This document shows, piece by piece, positions 1 through 9,586 of a DNA stretch of 64,000 nt (within the stretch, counting starts at the first letter, position 1; every line of letters begins with the position of its first letter). This DNA is from Capsulimonadaceae bacterium (lineage in GTDB: Bacteria; Armatimonadota; Armatimonadia; Armatimonadales; Capsulimonadaceae), in the NCBI GenBank assembly GCA_031292625.1, contig JARLGU010000030.1, positions 1 through 64,000 on the forward strand. The letters run 5' to 3'. The notes beneath the pieces were generated by a model, which worked only from the letters and a program-made list of their open reading frames with translations, made no database searches and was not told where the DNA came from. The position numbers and the translations under genes are program-made.

Positions 1-72
1 CTTGCCCGCCTCGATTTCACGGATGACTTGGAGCTTGAACTCCTTACTGAACCTGCGACGACTGAGTGACAT
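1..72 (-). mobile_element. IS3-family transposase OrfA, N-terminus only
   Basis: The minus strand reads MSLSRRRFSKEFKLQVIREI and onward, the typical beginning of the small helix-turn-helix OrfA protein of IS3/IS911-type insertion sequences. In that family OrfA binds the element ends and is joined to the OrfB DDE integrase by frameshifting. Only 24 codons are inside the window; the rest lies to the left. A purine-rich AGAGAG stretch sits about 10 bases upstream of the ATG. The terminal inverted repeat should lie within roughly the next 50 bases but cannot be defined from one end. Family assignment is from motif memory. Confidence 0.7.
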
Positions 73-441
73 GATGGTGGTTTCTCTCTTTCTGAGGATA
101 CCACCTTAACCTGTTGTCTCACGCAGGGGTGCGATCCAGTGGCAGCCGTTCGGCCCAAGTGTCGCAAGGATACGATCGGGCGGATCTTAAGGTTGTCTCG
201 TACGGGACGATTACAAGCAACGCTCGCGCTCAACTGGATTGGCTTCTCGCTCAGCTATCTGTTGTAAATCCCTAACGAGGCTTTGCCTCAGACCGACGAG
301 TTGTAAGTGTGGCGAGAGGCTGGGCTGAGGAGTATAGGCTCCGGCGTCGCCAAACACGGTGCGGAGTATAATCCGACCGGTAGATATGACCGCGCAAGGC
401 GGTAGGTGTCCGTTAAGGACGCGGGATCACCGGAGCCGATT
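73..441. other. Intergenic DNA between IS end and uncharacterised gene
   Basis: This stretch should hold the left IS end (about 73-125) and the leader of the next gene. I see a small hairpin GAGGC-ttt-GCCTC near 277-289 and a TATAAT-like hexamer near 365-370 that could serve the gene at 442. No convincing coding sequence or RNA gene is visible. Confidence 0.4.
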
Positions 442-2043
442 ATGAGTATACCCAAGACAGCTTCCTCCGTTTTACATGACCATATCACTCTTGAGGTCGA
501 AGGGATCGACCGGATGTATCTCAACGTGTTCGTTCCTCGCCTGCAGCGGGAAGTCGGCGTGGTCAGTTTCTTCCGCGACCATCGTGGCATGCAGTTCGCT
601 TCGTCGGCACTGATGGATCCGATCACCAAAGAGTTCGTGAAGGCGATCGACAAGTTCGCCACGCGCAACGATATTCCGGTGATCGCCTTCTTGAAAGGCC
701 AGCGCAAAGACGATATCGCCAAGGAGCACCTGGCTAAGTTCGGGCAAGACCAAGGCGTTCTGTTCATCGGCAAGGCTCAAGAAAAGACAGCCGTCTTTCG
801 CACGGAACGACGCAAAGTTCCTGGCAAGGACATATCTTATCCCTGGATCGTTCGAAGTACTGCAATGGTCAATCACTACTACTTCTACTGCGCCGACCGG
901 GACTTTGGCCCCTTCTTCATCAAGTACTGCTCGTACTTTCCGTACAATGCCAAGCTGTGCATCAACGGCCATGAGTACGCCAAGCGGCAACTGGCGTTGG
1001 AGGGCATTGAGTTTGAACCACTCGACAACGGGATCGCCTCCTGCGATAACCCGGCGCGTCTGCAGCAGATTTGCGACGACTTTTCGGCGGACACGATCAG
1101 AGCACTCTGGCTCAAGTGGCAAGCGATCTTGCCCCAGCCATTAACAGACTCCGACCGGCAGGTCGGCTACGACTACGACCTGTCGATACTCCAGGCTGAG
1201 TTTTCGCTGACTCAGGTACTCGACAAGCCGGTTAGCGGACGGATCTTCTTTGAAGATGTCATCCGGGAGAACCTGGCCATCGGTCGCCCGGATCAGGTCC
1301 AGCTTATCTTTGACAGACGAGTTACCAAACGAACTCCCGGGCGCTTCCGCACCCGCGTTATCACCGAGGGGGTCGTGCCGTCTCTCCACCTCGATTACAA
1401 GCACACGCGAATCAAGCAATACCACAAAGAAGGTCAGGCGCTCCGCACGGAGACAACCATCAACGACACCCATGACTTCGGCATCGGCAAAAGGCTGATC
1501 GATAAGAACCTGGGCGCACTACGCCAGGTCGGCTTCAACGCCAATCGACAACTCCTGAATGTCCAGAAGATCGGCCACGACCCCGCCGTAGGCGAGGATG
1601 TTATTTGCTCGATGCAAAAGTCCGTGATAGTAAATGGCGTCCGTGCCTCCGCGCTTGCCCTCGCTGACGAACGCGCCCAGTTCTTACTACAGGCGCTTGT
1701 CGTCTTTCGCCTTCTGCCCAATGGGTTCTCCAACAAGGACCTACGCGAACATCTGGCGCCGCTCATGGGTAAAGCAGTAGAAGAACTCACGCAAGGCCAG
1801 ATGACCTATCATCTGAGAAGGTTGAAGCTACGAAACCTCATTGAGCGGATCCCCAAAAGCCATCGTTATCGTGTCACCGACCACGGTCTTACGGTAGCGC
1901 TCTTTTACACATGCGCCTACTCCAAACTCTTTCGACCTGTTGCTGCGGAGGTCTTCACACATGACACACCCATACGCATCGCGTTCCAAACTGCCCAAAA
2001 CGCAATTGACCACTATTCCAGACAACGTAAAGTCGCAGTCTGA
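442..2043 (+). CDS. Uncharacterised protein with C-terminal winged helix
   Basis: This 533-residue protein has no signal peptide or membrane segment. I recognise it as one of a widespread unnamed family whose members share stretches such as SYFPYNAKLCINGHEYAKRQL, LSILQAEFSLTQVLDKPVSG and LDYKHTRIKQYHKEG, but I cannot assign a function. The last 110 residues (LRRLKLRNLIERI..HRYRVTDHGL) resemble a MarR/ArsR-type winged helix, so nucleic-acid binding is plausible. A GTG at 406 gives a longer frame; I chose the ATG at 442 because GGAG sits 6-7 bases before it. It stands alone between an IS end and decayed repeat-rich DNA, which suggests an accessory, perhaps mobile, gene. Confidence 0.6.
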   Translation: MSIPKTASSVLHDHITLEVEGIDRMYLNVFVPRLQREVGVVSFFRDHRGMQFASSALMDPITKEFVKAIDKFATRNDIPVIAFLKGQRKDDIAKEHLAKFGQDQGVLFIGKAQEKTAVFRTERRKVPGKDISYPWIVRSTAMVNHYYFYCADRDFGPFFIKYCSYFPYNAKLCINGHEYAKRQLALEGIEFEPLDNGIASCDNPARLQQICDDFSADTIRALWLKWQAILPQPLTDSDRQVGYDYDLSILQAEFSLTQVLDKPVSGRIFFEDVIRENLAIGRPDQVQLIFDRRVTKRTPGRFRTRVITEGVVPSLHLDYKHTRIKQYHKEGQALRTETTINDTHDFGIGKRLIDKNLGALRQVGFNANRQLLNVQKIGHDPAVGEDVICSMQKSVIVNGVRASALALADERAQFLLQALVVFRLLPNGFSNKDLREHLAPLMGKAVEELTQGQMTYHLRRLKLRNLIERIPKSHRYRVTDHGLTVALFYTCAYSKLFRPVAAEVFTHDTPIRIAFQTAQNAIDHYSRQRKVAV

Positions 2044-2101
2044 AAACTTGACTCATACGCTACAGTTTCGGTCATATAAGCACCGCTAGTTTCGCCAGTC
2101 T

Positions 2102-2272
2102 ATGCATGCCGATTGCCCAAGCGCGCTGACAATAGCCGGTGCATGCGTCGGCACGTACACCGAAGCGCGCCACGACTGGTTCTGGCAGGCGATAGAGCAG
2201 ATCGGCGCGGATATGGGCCTGGGGCCGGAGATCCTGGAGCGGTTTTGGGTCGCGGAGAAGGGCGGTGCTTGA
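2102..2272 (+). pseudogene. Short ORF, probable remnant of a decayed gene
   Basis: This 56-codon frame ends in a well-formed amphipathic stretch, HDWFWQAIEQIGADMGLGPE, unlike random sequence. A second frame overlapping its end (GTG near 2265 to TAG near 2340) continues with similar composition (LAAEAWLGPGVEGLWGLIG), as if a frameshift split a longer protein. There is no clear ribosome-binding site. I read it as the eroded 3' end of a former gene, but an intact small protein cannot be excluded. Confidence 0.3.
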
Positions 2273-2400
2273 CACGACGGGGCTGGCGGCGGAGGCGTGG
2301 CTGGGGCCGGGAGTGGAGGGGCTGTGGGGGTTGATTGGCTAGACGCGGCGGGGCACCGATGTCCGCTAGCGCCAAAATCTTCTCGCATCGCCCCCCAACC

Positions 2401-2576
2401 TGCTCTTATCCAGCACCAATAGATTTGCGCCAGGCGGCGTAAGAGCCGACCTTTGCGTGGTCGCGCAGAACCATCCGGCCCGCTAAACGAACAGGCAAAG
2501 GTCGGCTCTTATCATCTGATTCCTACCTATGGAAGCCCGAATCAGCCCAATAAGAGCACTTGCTCTTATGTTTTTT
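2401..2576. repeat. GCTCTTA/TAAGAGC inverted-repeat array
   Basis: The heptamer GCTCTTA or its complement occurs five times in about 170 bases. A perfect 17-bp inverted repeat (TAAGAGCCGACCTTTGC, 2440-2456, against 2495-2511) encloses a 38-base loop. A second palindrome, ATAAGAGCA-ct-TGCTCTTAT (2550-2569), is followed by six T at 2571-2576. It could be a terminator plus a folded small element, or a REP/MITE-like unit. Confidence 0.6.
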
Positions 2577-2597
2577 ACACCTACTGAAAAATTGTCC

Positions 2598-2627
2598 TTG
2601 ACGTGGCTGACCGCTGGCGGGTAAAAT
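2598..2627 (+). promoter_or_regulatory. Sigma-70-type promoter of tRNA-Thr
   Basis: TTGACG at 2598-2603 and TAAAAT at 2622-2627 are separated by 18 bases, and the tRNA starts 47 bases after the -10 box. Confidence 0.65.
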
Positions 2628-2673
2628 CGAGCGTCAACAGATCAAATCCGAGCGATTTTGATAGGTGAAATTT

Positions 2674-2748
2674 GCCGATGTGGCTCAGGGGTAGAGCGGC
2701 TCTTTCGTAAAGAGTAGGTCGGGGGTTCGAATCCCTCCATCGGCTCCA
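2674..2748 (+). tRNA. tRNA-Thr (CGT)
   Basis: The cloverleaf is complete: acceptor stem GCCGATG/CATCGGC pairs perfectly, the D arm is GCTC..GAGC, the anticodon loop TTCGTAA gives anticodon CGT, and the T arm contains GGTTCGAAT. The 3' CCA is encoded at 2746-2748. It stands alone with its own promoter and terminator. Confidence 0.95.
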
Positions 2749-2780
2749 GTTTGGACAATTCTGTCCATTTGCGGTATCGA

Positions 2781-2816
2781 CGCCGTAGAGTGCTTCCCGC
2801 GCTCTACGGCGTTTTT
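2781..2816 (+). terminator. Rho-independent terminator of tRNA-Thr
   Basis: The 10-bp stem CGCCGTAGAG/CTCTACGGCG (2781-2790 with 2802-2811) is followed directly by TTTTT. Confidence 0.9.
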
Positions 2817-2873
2817 GCCAGAACCGCCTGATCGCGATCGAAGCGGCTGTGTTCATTGAAACGGGGACACGAA

Positions 2874-2904
2874 TTGGCCGTAGGGCCTGCAGTTGGGGTA
2901 TAAT
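2874..2904 (+). promoter_or_regulatory. Probable gltBD promoter
   Basis: A perfect TATAAT at 2899-2904 follows a weak TTGGCC (2874-2879) with 19-base spacing. It is the best promoter between the tRNA terminator and gltB and would give a leader of about 275 nt. Confidence 0.5.
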
Positions 2905-3184
2905 GATAACCCATTCGGCTGTCCGCGCACGCGGCGGGCAAACGGCGAGGCATAAGCCCGCCGGACGATCTGAAACGGCGGCGCAGAGGCGGCGCTGTGC
3001 AAGACCCGGAACGTAAGCGATTCTGTTCGTGCGGCAATAAGTCCGCATCCGATGCAGATCCCGCCCGTCGCAGGCTCTGTTTGGATCGCGCCTGATGCGC
3101 TGTCCTTTGCCTGCGCTTATTCCACGCTGGCAACCGACCTCGCGGTATACCCGGGATACGAAGTTTGGTGACGGAAGGTTTACT
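2905..3184 (+). other. Long structured 5' leader of gltB
   Basis: This roughly 280-nt leader contains a strong stem CGGCGGGC..GCCCGCCG around 2931-2963 and a smaller TGCGG..CCGCA hairpin near 3031-3048. It does not match the glnA RNA motif or another riboswitch I know. There is no T-run to suggest simple attenuation. GGAAGG about 8 bases before 3185 is the gltB ribosome-binding site. Confidence 0.35.
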
Positions 3185-6100
3185 ATGACACGCAAAGCCT
3201 TTACCCCGACGACGAGCGCCCTGGCGGGCCTCCCGCCGAAGCAGGGGCTCTATGATCCGAGCAACGAGCACGATGCCTGCGGCGTTGGCTTCGTCGTGAA
3301 TATCAAGGGCAATAAATCGCACGAGATCGTGCAGCAGGCTCTCACAATCCTGCGCAACCTCGATCACCGTGGCGCCTGCGGATGTGAAGTGAATACTGGC
3401 GACGGCGCGGGGATCCTCATGCAGGTTCCGCATAAGTTTCTCGCGGCCAAAGCTGCGACGGAAGGGTTCGCCCTGCCAGGCGCCGGCGAATACGGCGTCG
3501 GCATGGTCTTCGTGCCCAAGAACGCCGCGCACGCGGCGCTTATGGAGAAGAAGGTCGAAACCATCGTGGCCCAAGAAGGCCAGAAGGTTCTCGGCTGGCG
3601 CAGCGTCCCGACCGACAATGCGACGCTCGGCCCCACGGCCGTCAAGAGCGAGCCCAATGTCCGGCAGATCTTTGTCGGCAAGGGAACGATCACCGCGACG
3701 GATCCGCTGGCATTTGAGCGAAAGCTGTTCGTTATCCGCAAGCGCGCGGAGCATGAGATCCGCTTCGGCGGCATCGCAGGCGGCGACCAGTTCTATATCC
3801 CGAGCTTTTCTTCGCGCACGATCATCTATAAGGGACTGCTGACCACTGCGCAGGTTTCCGAGTTCTACCCAGAGCTTGGCGATCCCGCAGTCGAGTCCGC
3901 CCTGGCGCTCGCCCACTCTCGGTTCTCGACAAATACGTTCCCGAGCTGGGAGCGCGCGCATCCTTACCGCTATCTGGCGCACAATGGCGAGATCAATACA
4001 TTGCGCGGCAACGTCAACTGGATCCATGCCCGCCAGGCTCTTTGCCAGTCGCCGCTGTTCGACGACGATCTCAAGAAGATCCTCCCGATCATTAACGCCG
4101 ATGGCAGCGACTCAGCCATGTTCGATAACTGCTTCGAGTTCCTCGTCCTCGCGGGCCGCTCGCTGCCCCACGCGATGATGATGATGATCCCGGAGCCGTG
4201 GTCGAACCATGAGTCGATGAGCGACGAAAAGAAGGCGTTCTACGAGTACCACAGCTGCCTTATGGAGCCGTGGGACGGCCCTGCCTCCATCGCGTTCACC
4301 GATGGCACAACCATTGGCGCGGTGCTTGACCGCAATGGACTTCGCCCATCGCGCTATTACGTGACCAAGGACGACCTTGTCATCATGGCGTCCGAAGCCG
4401 GCGTTCTCCAGATCGAGCCCGAACGCATCCTATCGAAGGGCCGCCTCCAGCCCGGCCGCATGTTCCTGGTGGACACGAAGCAAGGCCGGATCGTCGCGGA
4501 CGAAGAAATTAAGAATACGATTGCGGGCGCGAAGCCGTACCGGCAATGGTTGAACGATCATCTTGTCGATCTCGCCAAGCTTCCAAACGCCGACGCGGAG
4601 CCCATCGAGTCGCACCATACGGTTGTCGAGCGCCAGCGCGCCTTCGGATACACATTTGAAGAGTTGCGCATGCTGCTTTCCCCGATGGCTCGCATCGGCG
4701 TCGAAGCCACCGGATCTATGGGCAACGACACGCCGCTGGCGGTCCTCTCGGATCGTCCGCAGACGCTGTTCAACTATTTCAAGCAGCTATTTGCCCAGGT
4801 AACGAACCCGCCGATCGACTGTATCCGCGAGGAGATCGTCACCTCGCCAATCATCAACATCGGCGGCGAAGGCAATTTGCTCGACCCGCGCCCTGAGAGC
4901 GCGCATGTCATCAAGCTGAACGCGCCGATCCTTACCAACGAGGATCTTGCAAAGCTGCGCAAAATCAACCAGCCCGGCTTCCGATCGGTAACCATCCCGA
5001 TCCTTTTCGACCCCAAAGCGGGCGAGGCTGGCTTGGAAGCGGCGATGCAATCGGTATTCACGCAGGCTGACGTCGCAATCGAGGACGGCGTCAACATCAT
5101 CATCCTGTCCGATCGCGGCGTCGACGCGACCCATGCGCCGGTCCCGTCGCTCCTGGCGGTCTCCGGTTTGCACCATCACCTGATTCGCGAGGGAACCCGG
5201 ACCCGCGTCGGCCTCGTGCTTGAATCGGGCGAGCCGCGCGAAGTGCATCACTTCTCGCTGCTGATCGGCTACGGTTGTGGAGCAATCAATCCGTACCTCG
5301 CGTTCGAGACGCTCGATGACATGATTGCACAAGGTCTGCTTGTCGGCATCGACCACAAGACGGCATGCAAGAACTACATTAAAGCGGTCGTCAAGGGCGT
5401 GGTCAAAGTGGCGTCCAAGATGGGCATCTCGACGCTGCAGTCCTATTGCGGCGCACAGATCTTCGAGGCGGCGGGCCTAAAGCAGGAAGTGATCGACAAG
5501 TACTTCACCTGGACCGCATCGCGCGTCGAAGGCATCGGGCTCGATGTCATCGCCGAGGAAGTGGCTCGCCGCCACACGCACGCGTTCCCGGACCGCCCGA
5601 CGGACGAGACGCTCGATCCCGGCGGCAACTACCAGTGGCGCGCCGATGGCGAACACCATCTCTTCTCGCCGCTCACGATCCACAAGCTTCAGCGCGCGGT
5701 TCGCACGACGGATTACGGCGTGTTCAAGGAATACTCCGCGCTCGTCAATGAGCAGGATGAAAAGCACGCAACCCTGCGCGGCATGCTGAAGTTTAAGAAC
5801 GATCGACCGTCGATTCCGATCGATGAAGTCGAACCAATCGAGAGCATTCTCCGCCGCTTTAAAACCGGCGCAATGTCCTTTGGATCGATCAGTCAGGAGG
5901 CGCACGAAGCGCTGGCGATTGCCATGAACCGCATCGGCGGCAAGAGCAATACCGGCGAAGGCGGCGAGGATCCTGAGCGATTTAAGCCGGATGCAAACGG
6001 CGACTCGCGCAACTCCGCGATCAAGCAGGTGGCGTCTGGCCGGTTTGGCGTTACAAGCCACTACCTGGTTAACGCAAATGAGCTCCAGATCAAGATGGCG

Positions 6101-7813
6101 CAAGGCGCAAAGCCCGGCGAGGGCGGTCAGCTTCCCGGTCCCAAGGTCTACCCTTGGGTCGCGAAGGTTCGACACGCCACGCCCGGCGTCGGCCTGATTT
6201 CGCCGCCGCCGCACCATGACATCTATTCAATCGAAGACCTCGCGGAGCTGATCCACGACCTTAAGAATGCCAACCGCAACGCGAGGATCAGCGTCAAGCT
6301 GGTCTCGGAAGTCGGCGTCGGCACGATCGCCGCTGGCGTCTCCAAGGCGCATGCCGACGTCGTGCTGATCTCCGGTTACGATGGCGGCACGGGCGCGTCT
6401 CCGCAGACATCGATCAAGCACGCCGGTTTGCCGTGGGAGCTTGGGCTTGCCGAAACGCATCAAACGCTGCTCATAAACAACCTGCGCAGCCGCATCACGG
6501 TCGAAACCGATGGCCAACTGAAGACCGGCCGCGATGTCGTAATCGCCGCACTGCTTGGCGCCGAAGAGTTCGGTTTCGCAACCGCGCCTCTCGTAACGCT
6601 CGGCTGTATTATGATGCGCGTCTGTCATCTGAACACCTGCCCTGTCGGTATCGCGACACAAGATCCGCGCCTCCGGAAGAACTTCAGCGGAGATCCGTCC
6701 TACGCGGTGAACTTTATGAAGTTCGTCGCGCAGGAAGTTCGCGAACTCATGGCCGAACTTGGCTTCCGCACGCTCAACGAAATGGTGGGTCGCGTCGACC
6801 GCCTGGAAGTGAAGGCGGCGGTGGATCACTGGAAGGCGAAGGGACTCGACTTCAGCAACATTCTGTACCGGCCGGAGGTCGGCGAGGATGTTGGCACGTA
6901 CTGCACCCAGGCGCAAGATCATGGGCTAGAGGGTTCGCTCGACCTCACGACGCTGCTCGAATTGTGCAAGCCGGCCATCGAAAGCGGCACGCCGGTGAAG
7001 GCCGAAATGCCGATCGTCAACGTTAACCGCGTCGTCGGCACGATCGTCGGCAGCGAGATCAGCAAGAAATACGGCGCGGAAGGGTTGCCCGACGGCACGA
7101 TCGACCTGACGTTCCACGGTTCGGCGGGTCAGAGCTTCGGCGCATTCGTACCCAGCGGCATGACGCTTCGTATTGAAGGCGACGCTAACGACTATATCGG
7201 CAAGGGACTGTCGGGTGGACGAATCATCGTCTTCCCGCCAAAGAAATCCACATTCGTCGCCGAAGAGAACATCATCGTCGGCAACGTCGCTCTCTACGGC
7301 GCGACGATGGGCGAAGCGTACTTCTCCGGCATGGCCGGCGAACGGTTCGCTGTCCGCAATAGCGGCGTGAATGCGGTTGTCGAAGCAGTTGGCGACCACG
7401 GCTGCGAGTACATGACCGGCGGTCGCGTCGTGGTGCTCGGCAAGACCGGCCGCAACTTTGCGGCGGGCATGTCCGGAGGCATCGCCTATGTGCTCGACGA
7501 AGACGGCTCGTTCCCGCAGCGCTGCAACAAGGAAATGGTGGATCTTTCGACACCGGACGACCCGGAGGAGATCCGCGACTTGCGCGCCCTGATAGAACGG
7601 CACGTAGCATACACGGGCAGCCGCAAAGGCCAGCGCGTCTTGGACGAATGGAACAGCCTGCTGCCCAAGTTCGTCAAGATCATGCCGCGCGACTACAAGC
7701 GGATGCTCGACGCCATTGCGCGAGTGCTCGCATCCGGTCTGAGCGGCGATGAAGCGCTGCTCGCGGCCTTCGAGGAAAACGCGAAGGACGTATCGCGCGT
7801 CGGCGGCAAGTAG
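3185..7813 (+). CDS. gltB: Glutamate synthase (NADPH) large subunit
   Basis: This 1542-residue protein converts glutamine and 2-oxoglutarate to two glutamates with GltD. The class II amidotransferase domain begins with the catalytic Cys32 in [10 protein letters not shown], so a short propeptide of about 31 residues must be removed. The central and FMN-binding synthase domains follow, with GMxxAGSGRFGV-like and [10 protein letters not shown] motifs, and the 3Fe-4S ligands lie in [15 protein letters not shown]. The C-terminal GXGXG beta-helix domain carries the repeated glycine pattern. Length is normal for bacterial GltB. The longest frame starts at 3095, but ATG 3185 has a GGAAGG site at good distance and the expected N-terminus. 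gltD follows after 118 bases. Confidence 0.97.
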   Translation: MTRKAFTPTTSALAGLPPKQGLYDPSNEHDACGVGFVVNIKGNKSHEIVQQALTILRNLDHRGACGCEVNTGDGAGILMQVPHKFLAAKAATEGFALPGAGEYGVGMVFVPKNAAHAALMEKKVETIVAQEGQKVLGWRSVPTDNATLGPTAVKSEPNVRQIFVGKGTITATDPLAFERKLFVIRKRAEHEIRFGGIAGGDQFYIPSFSSRTIIYKGLLTTAQVSEFYPELGDPAVESALALAHSRFSTNTFPSWERAHPYRYLAHNGEINTLRGNVNWIHARQALCQSPLFDDDLKKILPIINADGSDSAMFDNCFEFLVLAGRSLPHAMMMMIPEPWSNHESMSDEKKAFYEYHSCLMEPWDGPASIAFTDGTTIGAVLDRNGLRPSRYYVTKDDLVIMASEAGVLQIEPERILSKGRLQPGRMFLVDTKQGRIVADEEIKNTIAGAKPYRQWLNDHLVDLAKLPNADAEPIESHHTVVERQRAFGYTFEELRMLLSPMARIGVEATGSMGNDTPLAVLSDRPQTLFNYFKQLFAQVTNPPIDCIREEIVTSPIINIGGEGNLLDPRPESAHVIKLNAPILTNEDLAKLRKINQPGFRSVTIPILFDPKAGEAGLEAAMQSVFTQADVAIEDGVNIIILSDRGVDATHAPVPSLLAVSGLHHHLIREGTRTRVGLVLESGEPREVHHFSLLIGYGCGAINPYLAFETLDDMIAQGLLVGIDHKTACKNYIKAVVKGVVKVASKMGISTLQSYCGAQIFEAAGLKQEVIDKYFTWTASRVEGIGLDVIAEEVARRHTHAFPDRPTDETLDPGGNYQWRADGEHHLFSPLTIHKLQRAVRTTDYGVFKEYSALVNEQDEKHATLRGMLKFKNDRPSIPIDEVEPIESILRRFKTGAMSFGSISQEAHEALAIAMNRIGGKSNTGEGGEDPERFKPDANGDSRNSAIKQVASGRFGVTSHYLVNANELQIKMAQGAKPGEGGQLPGPKVYPWVAKVRHATPGVGLISPPPHHDIYSIEDLAELIHDLKNANRNARISVKLVSEVGVGTIAAGVSKAHADVVLISGYDGGTGASPQTSIKHAGLPWELGLAETHQTLLINNLRSRITVETDGQLKTGRDVVIAALLGAEEFGFATAPLVTLGCIMMRVCHLNTCPVGIATQDPRLRKNFSGDPSYAVNFMKFVAQEVRELMAELGFRTLNEMVGRVDRLEVKAAVDHWKAKGLDFSNILYRPEVGEDVGTYCTQAQDHGLEGSLDLTTLLELCKPAIESGTPVKAEMPIVNVNRVVGTIVGSEISKKYGAEGLPDGTIDLTFHGSAGQSFGAFVPSGMTLRIEGDANDYIGKGLSGGRIIVFPPKKSTFVAEENIIVGNVALYGATMGEAYFSGMAGERFAVRNSGVNAVVEAVGDHGCEYMTGGRVVVLGKTGRNFAAGMSGGIAYVLDEDGSFPQRCNKEMVDLSTPDDPEEIRDLRALIERHVAYTGSRKGQRVLDEWNSLLPKFVKIMPRDYKRMLDAIARVLASGLSGDEALLAAFEENAKDVSRVGGK

Positions 7814-7833
7814 CCATCGAAAAGAACTCTGAG

Positions 7834-7871
7834 CTCCTCCCGCATAGGGAGGAGGGGGCCCACTATGTGGG
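7834..7871 (+). other. Paired hairpins between gltB and gltD
   Basis: Two hairpins lie in the gap: CTCCTCCC/GGGAGGAG (7834-7854) and CCCAC-tat-GTGGG (7859-7871). There is no T-run, so they look like mRNA-processing or stability structures that could set the ratio of the two subunits rather than a terminator. Confidence 0.5.
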
Positions 7872-7931
7872 AAGGTAGGCTACTGACGCTCGATCAGTTC
7901 CTGCCGACATCAATTAACACGAGGAACTTGA

Positions 7932-9416
7932 ATGGGGAAACCCACTGGCTTTCTAGAATATCTCCGCGAGCTACCGCTCGATCGCTCAGCTACTGAGCGA
8001 ATCCGCGATTGGCACGAGTTCCATCTCAAGATGGACGACGCTAAGTTGCGCGAACAAGGCGCACGATGCATGGACTGCGGGACCCCGTTCTGCCACACCG
8101 GGACAATCATGGCGGGCGGCGCTTCCGGTTGCCCGATCCACAACCTGATCCCCGAGTGGAACGATCTCGTTTTCCGCGGTCTCTGGCAAGAAGCGCTTGA
8201 GCGGCTGCACAAGACGAACAACTTTCCCGAGTTCACGGGTCGCGTCTGTCCCGCCCCATGCGAGGGATCTTGTGTGCTGGGCATCAACAACCCGCCCGTG
8301 ACCATCAAGAACATCGAATACTCGATCGTTGAGCGCGGCTTTGACGAAGGGTGGATTACGGCTGAGCCGCCGGCGAAGCGAACCGGCAAGAAGGTTGCGG
8401 TCATTGGATCCGGACCGTCCGGCCTCGCTGCCGCCGCGCAAATTAACCGCGTGGGCCATCATGTCACCGTCTTCGAGCGCGCCGACCGCGTTGGCGGATT
8501 GCTGATGTACGGCATCCCGAACATGAAGCTAGACAAGAACTATGTTCAGCGTCGCGTCGACTTGCTTACGAAGGAAGGCGTCGAATTCGTCGTGAACACG
8601 GAAGTCGGCAAGGACGTTCCGGCTGACAAGTTGCGCAGTGAGTTCGATGCCATTGTGATTGCAACCGGCGCCACGAAGCCGCGCGATCTTCCGATCGAGG
8701 GACGCTCGCTGACGGGCGTTCATTTCGCGATGGAGTTTCTGAAGGCGAACACCAAGAGCCTGCTCGACAGCAACCTGTCCGATGGCGCGAATATCAGCGC
8801 GGCGGGCAAGAATGTTGTTGTCATCGGCGGCGGCGATACAGGCACCGACTGCGTCGGCACATCTCTGCGCCACGGCTGCAAGAGCGTTATACAGCTCGAA
8901 ATCCTACCAAAGCCGCCCCTTCAGAGGGCGTCGGACAACCCGTGGCCTCAGTGGCCTAAGGTCTACAAGCTAGACTACGGCCAGGAAGAGGCGCTGGAAA
9001 TCCAGGGCGCGGACCCGCGAACCTATCTCACCACCGCCAAGCGCTTCATTGGCGACGGACGAGGAGCGCTTAAAGGGATCGAAATCTGCGAGATCGACTG
9101 GACCAAGGACGACAAGGGCCGGTTCGTGCCCGTCGATGTCCCCGGAACATCGAGAGTCATCGATGCGCAGCTCGCACTGCTCGCGATGGGCTTCCTGGGC
9201 CCTGAGCAAAGTCTTCTCGAAGCGCTCGGCGTCGAACGCGATCCGCGCTCGAACGCGAAGGCGGCGCACGGCAAGTTTACGACCAGCGTTCCCGGCGTCT
9301 TCGCCGCGGGAGACGCGCGCCGCGGGCAAAGCCTTGTGGTCTGGGCGATCAATGAAGGCCGAGGCGTCGCCCGCGAAGTCGACCGTTTCCTGATGGGCTC
9401 TACGGAACTCCCGTAG
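7932..9416 (+). CDS. gltD: Glutamate synthase small subunit
   Basis: This 494-residue flavoprotein passes electrons from NADPH through FAD and Fe-S clusters to GltB. The N-terminal cluster cysteines are visible ([18 protein letters not shown] and [12 protein letters not shown]). The FAD Rossmann motif is [14 protein letters not shown] (about 152-165) and the NADPH motif is [12 protein letters not shown] (about 297-308). The ending [18 protein letters not shown] is typical of the family. GAGG precedes the ATG. It forms an operon with gltB. Confidence 0.97.
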   Translation: MGKPTGFLEYLRELPLDRSATERIRDWHEFHLKMDDAKLREQGARCMDCGTPFCHTGTIMAGGASGCPIHNLIPEWNDLVFRGLWQEALERLHKTNNFPEFTGRVCPAPCEGSCVLGINNPPVTIKNIEYSIVERGFDEGWITAEPPAKRTGKKVAVIGSGPSGLAAAAQINRVGHHVTVFERADRVGGLLMYGIPNMKLDKNYVQRRVDLLTKEGVEFVVNTEVGKDVPADKLRSEFDAIVIATGATKPRDLPIEGRSLTGVHFAMEFLKANTKSLLDSNLSDGANISAAGKNVVVIGGGDTGTDCVGTSLRHGCKSVIQLEILPKPPLQRASDNPWPQWPKVYKLDYGQEEALEIQGADPRTYLTTAKRFIGDGRGALKGIEICEIDWTKDDKGRFVPVDVPGTSRVIDAQLALLAMGFLGPEQSLLEALGVERDPRSNAKAAHGKFTTSVPGVFAAGDARRGQSLVVWAINEGRGVAREVDRFLMGSTELP

Positions 9417-9430
9417 GCGCTCCGTCATCC

Positions 9431-9465
9431 AGCCGCGCATGGCCACCGCCGTGCGCGGCTGTTTT
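9431..9465 (+). terminator. Terminator of gltBD
   Basis: The 9-bp stem AGCCGCGCA/TGCGCGGCT (9431-9439 with 9452-9460) is followed by GTTTT. Confidence 0.8.
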
Positions 9466-9586
9466 GCTATCGAATACTACGCTATACGCTCGACCGATAT
9501 CCAGACGCGTCGCCAAACCAAACCCACTCAGCGCCGCCCCTTTACGAAGAAAGGCCAAGCGGCCTGAGCGCTCCTGAATCCTAATC

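Noticed and set aside
2804-4027. 407-codon minus-strand frame over the gltB start
   Set aside because: It lies antisense to a clearly conserved GltB N-terminus and has no recognisable domain.
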